This document shows positions 49,709 to 54,141 of a DNA stretch of 54,141 nucleotides, in pieces. The position numbers and the translations under genes are program-made. The notes beneath the pieces are model-generated. The model saw nothing but the letters and a program-made list of their open reading frames with translations. It did not search any database and was not told the DNA's origin. Positions within the stretch are counted from its first letter, which is position 1. Each line of letters begins with the position of its first letter. Source of the stretch: Bacteroidales bacterium (lineage in GTDB: Bacteria; Bacteroidota; Bacteroidia; Bacteroidales; UBA7960); assembly GCA_007125585.1 (NCBI GenBank), contig SLCY01000021.1, positions 1-54,141 on the forward strand. Direction: 5' to 3'.

Positions 49709-51055
49709 ATGGCGACCTTTGAACTGAAGATGCCCAAACTGGGTGAGAGTATAACGGAAGCGACCATTACCAAATGGTTGAAAAATGTTGGCGACCCTAT
49801 TGACCTGGACGACCCCATCCTTGAGCTGGCCACCGATAAAGTGGACTCTGAAATACCCAGTCCCGTAGAAGGGGTGCTGAAGGAGCAATTGTTTAATGAG
49901 GGGGATACTGTTGAAGTGGATACTGTTATTGCCCTCATTGAGATGGAAGATGAGGATGATGCGGGGGGGGATGAAAAGGGAGTTTCTGCGGTGGCACCAG
50001 AACAGCCTGATGAACCAGTCAGGGAAAAAGCGGGTGAAGGTGCACCAGGGGCAAGCCGTGAGGGCACTCCGGAAGAATCGGCACCGGCTGCCAGGAAAGG
50101 TGACAGCAACCGTTTTTATTCTCCGTTGGTCAGGAGTATTGCCAGGGAAGAGAACATCCCCATAGAGGAGCTTGAGGGCATTCCCGGGACGGGGAGCAAT
50201 AACAGGCTTACCAAACAAGACCTGCTTTCTTACCTTAAAAAGCGGGAAGGTGCAGCCACGGCACAGCTTGCATCAGCGCAAAAGCCACCGGCCGGAGCAG
50301 TCGCAGCGACACACAAGCCAGCCGCCCCGGCAATACCGGTGAACGAGAAAGATGAGGTCGTAGAGATGGACCGCATGCGCAAGCTCATCGCCGACCATAT
50401 GGTGATGTCAGAAGACACATCTGTTCACATCACCTTATTCAGGGAGGTGGACATGGAGAAGGTGGTCCGCTGGCGCAAAAAGAACAAGGCGATCCTCCAG
50501 GAAAGAGAGGGGGAGAAACTGACCTTCACGCCCATCTTTATTGAGGCCGTTGCCAAAGCCTTGCGAGATTATCCCATGGTAAATGTATCGCTCGACGGCC
50601 ATAAGATCATCAAACGGAAAAATATCAATGTCGGCATGGCAGCGGCCCTGCCCGACGGCAACCTCATCGTGCCCGTCATCAAAAATGCAGATCATAAAAA
50701 CCTGCTTGGCATTGTCAAAGAGGTGAATGACCTTGCCGGAAGGGCCCGGCAAAACAAGCTAAAGCCCGAGGAGATCCAGGGTGGCACGTTCACCCTCACC
50801 AACTTTGGTACCTTCGGCGCAACCATGGGCACACCCATCATCAACCAGCCGCAGTCAGGGATCCTGGGTGTGGGCCTGATACAGAAAAAACCTGTTGTGT
50901 TGGAAACCCCTGAAGGGGATACCATCGGGATCCGCCACAGAATGGACCTGTCGCTTTCCTGCGACCACAGAATAGTGGATGGCGCCCTGGGTGGCATGTT
51001 TTTGCAGCGGGTAGCCGAATACCTGGAAAATTTTGATGTGGACCAAACCATTTAA
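49709..51055 (+). CDS. 2-oxo acid dehydrogenase E2 acyltransferase
   Basis: A 448-residue dihydrolipoamide acyltransferase, the core of a pyruvate, 2-oxoglutarate or branched-chain 2-oxo acid dehydrogenase complex. One N-terminal lipoyl domain (residues about 2-77) carries the lipoylated Lys in ELATDKVDSEIPSP. An acidic-Pro/Ala linker leads to the E1/E3-binding domain (about 140-175: YSPLVRSIAREENIPIEELEGIPGTGSNNRLTKQDLLSYL). A second Ala-Pro linker precedes the catalytic domain (about 215-448), which ends with the active-site region LSCDHRIVDGALGG. No E1 or E3 gene lies nearby, so which complex it serves is undecided. A branched-chain aminotransferase sits 4.5 kb upstream but with other genes between. 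Confidence 0.9.
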   Translation: MATFELKMPKLGESITEATITKWLKNVGDPIDLDDPILELATDKVDSEIPSPVEGVLKEQLFNEGDTVEVDTVIALIEMEDEDDAGGDEKGVSAVAPEQPDEPVREKAGEGAPGASREGTPEESAPAARKGDSNRFYSPLVRSIAREENIPIEELEGIPGTGSNNRLTKQDLLSYLKKREGAATAQLASAQKPPAGAVAATHKPAAPAIPVNEKDEVVEMDRMRKLIADHMVMSEDTSVHITLFREVDMEKVVRWRKKNKAILQEREGEKLTFTPIFIEAVAKALRDYPMVNVSLDGHKIIKRKNINVGMAAALPDGNLIVPVIKNADHKNLLGIVKEVNDLAGRARQNKLKPEEIQGGTFTLTNFGTFGATMGTPIINQPQSGILGVGLIQKKPVVLETPEGDTIGIRHRMDLSLSCDHRIVDGALGGMFLQRVAEYLENFDVDQTI

Positions 51056-51223
51056 CCGTCAGGTCAACGTGGATTTGTTGTAATTTCGTGCTGACAGTGT
51101 TTGCCAGGAAAGATTGGCAGCAGGTGATGCCTTTGGCCGCCGGTTTCCTGCAGTATACTTAAGGAGAAGACCTTTTATCTGCTGATGCAGAAACTTTTTT
51201 TTTACCAAAGCAACCCACACCCT

Positions 51224-52054
51224 ATGCAGTTAAACCTTACCCGCCCCATCGCCTTCTTTGACCTGGAGACCACCGGCACCAATGTGGTCAGAGACCGTAT
51301 CGTAGAGATCAGTATTTATAAGATCTTGCCCGGTGGACATGCCGAATCGCTGACAAAGCTTATCAACCCGACGATCCCCATCCCCGGCGAGGTAAGTGCA
51401 ATCCACGGCATTAAGGATGAAGACGTGGCAGATGCGCCCACCTTTGCCCAGCTCGCCCCCACACTGGAAGGGTTTTTTAAAAATTGTGACCTTGCAGGCT
51501 ATAATTCAAACAAGTTTGATGTACCGATGCTCATCGAAGAGTTCCTGCGCTGCGGAATACAGTTTGACGTAAAGAAACGCAGGCTGGTGGACGTACAGAA
51601 CATCTTTCACAAAATGGAACCCCGTACACTGAGGGCAGCCTATAAATTTTACTGTGGCAAAGATCTCATAGACGCCCATGAGGCCGAGGCCGACACCAGG
51701 GCAACCTATGAGATATTGCTTGCACAGATCAAACGATACGAAGGGGTTGAATACGAGGATCGTGATGGCAGGGTCACCCAACCCGTCAGGAACGATATAG
51801 AGGCCTTGTATGAGTTCTCCTACAACCACTCGAACGCCGATCTTGTTGGCCATATTGGATACAACAAGGAAGGCAAGGAAATCTTCAAATTCGGTAAATA
51901 CAAGGGAAGGCTAGTGGAGGAAATCTTCAAAAAAGAGCCCCAGTATTTTGATTGGATGATGAAAGCCGACTTCCCCCTCTCCACCAAGAATGTTATACAG
52001 TCCATCATCCTCAGGGGCTTCGACAAGGGGAACAAGATCATTAAAGACCTCTGA
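51224..52054 (+). CDS. DEDDh 3-prime to 5-prime exonuclease with C-terminal extension
   Basis: A 276-residue exonuclease of the DnaQ-like superfamily. The four catalytic acidic motifs are seen: AFFDLETTGTN, HGIKDEDVADAPTFAQ, GYNSNKFDVPML and AHEAEADTRATYEI, the last giving the DEDDh type. After about residue 180 comes a short domain with IFKFGKYKGRLVEEIFKKEPQYFDWMMKADFPLSTKN, the type found after exonuclease domains in ExoX-like proteins (DUF3820-like). Proofreading or repair is likely; the DNA pol III epsilon role is not proved. The start was moved to the ATG at 51224 (MQLNLTRPIAFFDL). It begins a run of three closely spaced genes on this strand. Confidence 0.88.
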   Translation: MQLNLTRPIAFFDLETTGTNVVRDRIVEISIYKILPGGHAESLTKLINPTIPIPGEVSAIHGIKDEDVADAPTFAQLAPTLEGFFKNCDLAGYNSNKFDVPMLIEEFLRCGIQFDVKKRRLVDVQNIFHKMEPRTLRAAYKFYCGKDLIDAHEAEADTRATYEILLAQIKRYEGVEYEDRDGRVTQPVRNDIEALYEFSYNHSNADLVGHIGYNKEGKEIFKFGKYKGRLVEEIFKKEPQYFDWMMKADFPLSTKNVIQSIILRGFDKGNKIIKDL

Positions 52055-52060
52055 AACGCC

Positions 52061-52672
52061 ATGAAGATCATATGCATCGGCAGGAATTACCGGAAACATG
52101 TCGAGGAGATGAATCAGCAGTTTCCCGAACAACCCCTCTTTTTCATGAAACCCGAAACTGCCCTGATCAGGGCAAACCTGCCATTTTATTATCCCGGGTT
52201 TTCGGGTGAGATACATTATGAGGCGGAGCTGGTGTTAAAGATCTGTAAGCTGGGGAAAAACATACAGCGGCGTTTCGCCCATACTTATTATGATGCAGTT
52301 GCTGTCGGGCTGGACTTCACGGCCCGCGATCTGCAGCAAAGGTGTATCAGCAAAGGGCACCCGTGGGAGGTGGCCAAAGCATTCGACGGCTCAGCGGCTG
52401 TGGGCCCCTTTGTTCCCATCAGCAGTCTGAAGAACCCTGATGACATTCGTTTTTCCCTCAAGAAGAATGGACAGATGGTTCAGCTCGGCAGCTCCGCCGA
52501 GATGATCCATGGTTTTGATGCGCTGATAGAACATGTTTCAAAGTATGTCACCCTGAAGATCGGTGATTACCTCTTTACCGGAACACCTGCCGGCGTTGGA
52601 CCGGTTAAGGTTGGTGACTGGCTGGCGCTTTTATTGGAAGACAAGGAAATGATGTCGGTCGCCATAAAATAA
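52061..52672 (+). CDS. Fumarylacetoacetate hydrolase family protein
   Basis: A 203-residue FAH-family protein; relatives hydrolyse or decarboxylate acylpyruvates and oxaloacetate. The family start MKIICIGRNYRKHVEEMN, then FFMKPETALI, the metal ligands in GEIHYEAELVLKI, and the closing VGLDFTARDLQQRCISKGHPWEVAKAFDGSA and GDYLFTGTPAGVGPVKVGD are all present. The size fits the compact bacterial form such as FAHD1-like acylpyruvases. It starts 6 bases after the exonuclease stop and is followed by the methyltransferase gene 108 bases on. Confidence 0.88.
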   Translation: MKIICIGRNYRKHVEEMNQQFPEQPLFFMKPETALIRANLPFYYPGFSGEIHYEAELVLKICKLGKNIQRRFAHTYYDAVAVGLDFTARDLQQRCISKGHPWEVAKAFDGSAAVGPFVPISSLKNPDDIRFSLKKNGQMVQLGSSAEMIHGFDALIEHVSKYVTLKIGDYLFTGTPAGVGPVKVGDWLALLLEDKEMMSVAIK

Positions 52673-52780
52673 TCTGTGTTTGGCCCCGCACATTGATTCC
52701 TGGCCTGCACAGCACAAATTCTCCAGTTTTCATGTGTGGGGAAGCGGCAGATAACAGACATAAAAATCACTATACGGATC

Positions 52781-53977
52781 ATGTCACAGTCTTTAAAGGT
52801 CTTTTTGCGTTCAGGGAGAGATGATGCCGTCAGGCGTTTTCACCCCTGGGTTTTCAGCGGGGCCATCAAAAAGATGGAGGGTCCTGCCTGGGACGGCTGC
52901 CATGCTGAGGTCTTCTCGAACAAAAACGAGTATCTGGGCTGCGGCATCTACCAGGATGCCACCATTGCGGTCCGCCTCCTTGCTTTTGCCCCTGAACGTC
53001 CCACAGCTTTTGGCCCTGCATTCTGGCGAGAGAAGCTGATGGAAGCCTTGCTGCTACGCCAACTTGCAGGCCTGACCGACAACCCCATGACAAATGTTTA
53101 CAGGCTGGTACACGGTGAAGGCGACCACCTGCCGGGCCTCATCATCGACCACTACAACGGTCACCTCGTTATTCAGATCCATGCCACCGGTCTGTACCGC
53201 TTTATTGACGACATAGCAGAATCGCTAAGGACCATCTATGGTGATCGTCTTCAAAGCATTTATGACAAGAGCCGGGATACGCTGCCTGCCACCTTCTGGC
53301 AGGACAAGCTGCCAAAAGGGTTTCTCACCGGGGAAGCTGGTGCAGTGGAGGTCATCGAAAACGGCCTTCGTTTTATTGTTGACATTGAGAAAGGCCAGAA
53401 AACAGGGTTTTTTATAGATCAGCGTGAAAACAGGCAACTGCTGTCGCGCTATTGCAAGGGGAAAAAGATCCTGAACACCTTTTCCTACAGCGGGGGATTC
53501 TCGGTCTATGCCCTGAACGCGGGAGCTGCCGCGGTTCACTCCGTTGACAGCTCTGTCAGGGCCATGGACCTGTGCAAGCGAAATGTAGCCCTCAATGGCG
53601 GGGAAGAAAAGCATACTGCCCTCATTGAGGACGCAATGGACCACCTGAAGAGCGTGGATCACACCTATGACGTGCTGGTGCTTGACCCGCCGGCCTATGC
53701 CAAGCACCAGCACGTGAAGCACAAGGCCGTTCAGGGATATAAACGGCTCAACCTGGAAGCCCTGAAGTGCATTGCCCCCGGCGGTGTGCTCTTTACTTTC
53801 AGCTGTTCACAGGTGGTGGACATGCGACTCTTTCACTCCACCGTGACAGCCGCCGCCATCCTCGCCGGCCGCAAAGTGAGGGTGTTGCACCAACTGGCAC
53901 AGCCCGCCGACCACCCGGTGAATATATTTCATCCGGAAGGGCAGTACCTCAAAGGATTGGTGCTGGTGGTGGATTAA
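52781..53977 (+). CDS. Class I SAM-dependent rRNA methyltransferase, RlmI-like
   Basis: A 398-residue methyltransferase with the three-part layout of RlmI (23S rRNA m5C1962): an N-terminal PUA domain (VFLRSGRDDAVRRFHPWVFSGAI, about 1-75), a small beta domain (about 90-190), and a Rossmann-fold catalytic domain with FIDQRENRQLL, LNTFSYSGGFSVYALNAGAAAVHSVDSS and VLDPPAYAKHQHVK, followed by FTFSCSQVVDMRLF. The catalytic Cys in FSCSQ fits the m5C chemistry. The start was moved to the ATG at 52781 (MSQSLKVFLRSG). The gene ends 17 bases before a hexanucleotide repeat. Confidence 0.92.
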   Translation: MSQSLKVFLRSGRDDAVRRFHPWVFSGAIKKMEGPAWDGCHAEVFSNKNEYLGCGIYQDATIAVRLLAFAPERPTAFGPAFWREKLMEALLLRQLAGLTDNPMTNVYRLVHGEGDHLPGLIIDHYNGHLVIQIHATGLYRFIDDIAESLRTIYGDRLQSIYDKSRDTLPATFWQDKLPKGFLTGEAGAVEVIENGLRFIVDIEKGQKTGFFIDQRENRQLLSRYCKGKKILNTFSYSGGFSVYALNAGAAAVHSVDSSVRAMDLCKRNVALNGGEEKHTALIEDAMDHLKSVDHTYDVLVLDPPAYAKHQHVKHKAVQGYKRLNLEALKCIAPGGVLFTFSCSQVVDMRLFHSTVTAAAILAGRKVRVLHQLAQPADHPVNIFHPEGQYLKGLVLVVD

Positions 53978-53994
53978 CAGTCAGACCAAATCTT

Positions 53995-54141
53995 AACCTC
54001 AACCTCAACCTCAACCTCAACCTCAACCTTAACCTCAACCTCAACCTCAACCTCAACCTCAACCTCAACCTCAACCTCAACCTCAACCTCAACCTCAACC
54101 TCAACCTCAACCTCAACCTCAACCTCAACCTCAACCTCAAC
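53995..54141. repeat. Hexanucleotide tandem array (AACCTC)24.5, cut by window end
   Basis: It consists of twenty-four full copies and three bases of AACCTC from 53995 to the last base, with one variant copy (AACCTT at 54025-54030). The array clearly continues outside the window, so its true length is unknown. It follows the methyltransferase stop by 17 bases. The Leu-Arg ORF on the opposite strand is only a reading of the repeat. Confidence 0.97.

Noticed and set aside
53949-54140. A 63-residue Leu-Arg repeat ORF on the minus strand
   Set aside because: It is only the translation of the (AACCTC)n array; every frame of a hexamer repeat gives a simple peptide repeat.
53995-54141. The hexamer array as a telomere-like chromosome end
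   Set aside because: Bacteroidota chromosomes are circular, and the array stops only because the window does; a slippage-prone microsatellite explains it.

Overview
The window looks like chromosomal DNA of a Bacteroidota bacterium, most plausibly from the Bacteroidales/Marinilabiliales side. Three things point there: TAnnTTTG-type -7 boxes in front of many genes; family choices typical of the phylum (fused FeoA-FeoB, DUF3127, DUF3822, a RecQ without an HRDC domain, an SSS symporter); and the familiar neighbourhood rsfS-ftsH-LUD-DUF2007-cdsA-psd next to birA, an SRPBCC protein, pyrE and a NUDIX protein. No rRNA, tRNA, CRISPR array, transposase or phage gene was seen. Taxonomy is inferred from gene content only.

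Layout. 1-492: mosaic of short intergenic repeats. 493-2961: holA, cvpA-like gene and a DUF3127 gene whose protein ends in an SSB-like acidic tail. 3090-8109: aromatic amino-acid decarboxylase-like enzyme, a lone 203-residue protein on the minus strand that resembles a tail-less gasdermin, an MscS channel and a succinate-semialdehyde-type dehydrogenase. 8130-14417 (minus): a three-gene trehalose operon. 14913-19745: two exported amidohydrolase-family proteins and a coiled-coil lipoprotein. 20057-24882: feoAB, a small Cys-rich Feo partner and recQ. 24948-29898 (minus): rsfS, ftsH, LUD, DUF2007, cdsA, psd. 30022-36644: birA, SRPBCC, pyrE, NUDIX, a thioredoxin-fold exported protein, coaD, rsmD, DUF3822 and a membrane-anchored unknown. 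37141-45168: Ldh-type dehydrogenase, lptD, an amidase, a PBP4-type peptidase and ilvE. 45228-53977: SSS symporter, recR, a glycosyltransferase fusion, an E2 acyltransferase, a DEDDh exonuclease, an FAH-family enzyme and an RlmI-like methyltransferase. The right edge runs into a hexanucleotide array, (AACCTC)24.5, cut by the window end.

How genes fit together. The trehalose operon carries a GT20 synthase whose own phosphatase domain has lost the nucleophile and the acidic metal motif, plus a second protein (beta-phosphoglucomutase-like HAD fused to an intact trehalose-phosphatase) and a GH65 phosphorylase-like protein. The last two together reproduce the domain order of the mycobacterial OtsB1 polypeptide as separate genes. 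The operon could therefore both make trehalose and feed it back to glucose phosphate. The envelope genes (lptD, amidase, PBP4, cdsA, psd, glycosyltransferase fusion) and the DNA-metabolism genes (holA, recQ, recR, exonuclease, DUF3127) are ordinary housekeeping.

Most unusual points: the gasdermin-like single-domain protein (remote, motif-level assignment), the pseudo-phosphatase arrangement in the trehalose operon, the SSB-like tail on the DUF3127 protein, degenerate amidohydrolase barrels in the exported pair, a glycosyltransferase fused to a shrunken sugar-phosphotransferase, and several families of dispersed intergenic repeats.
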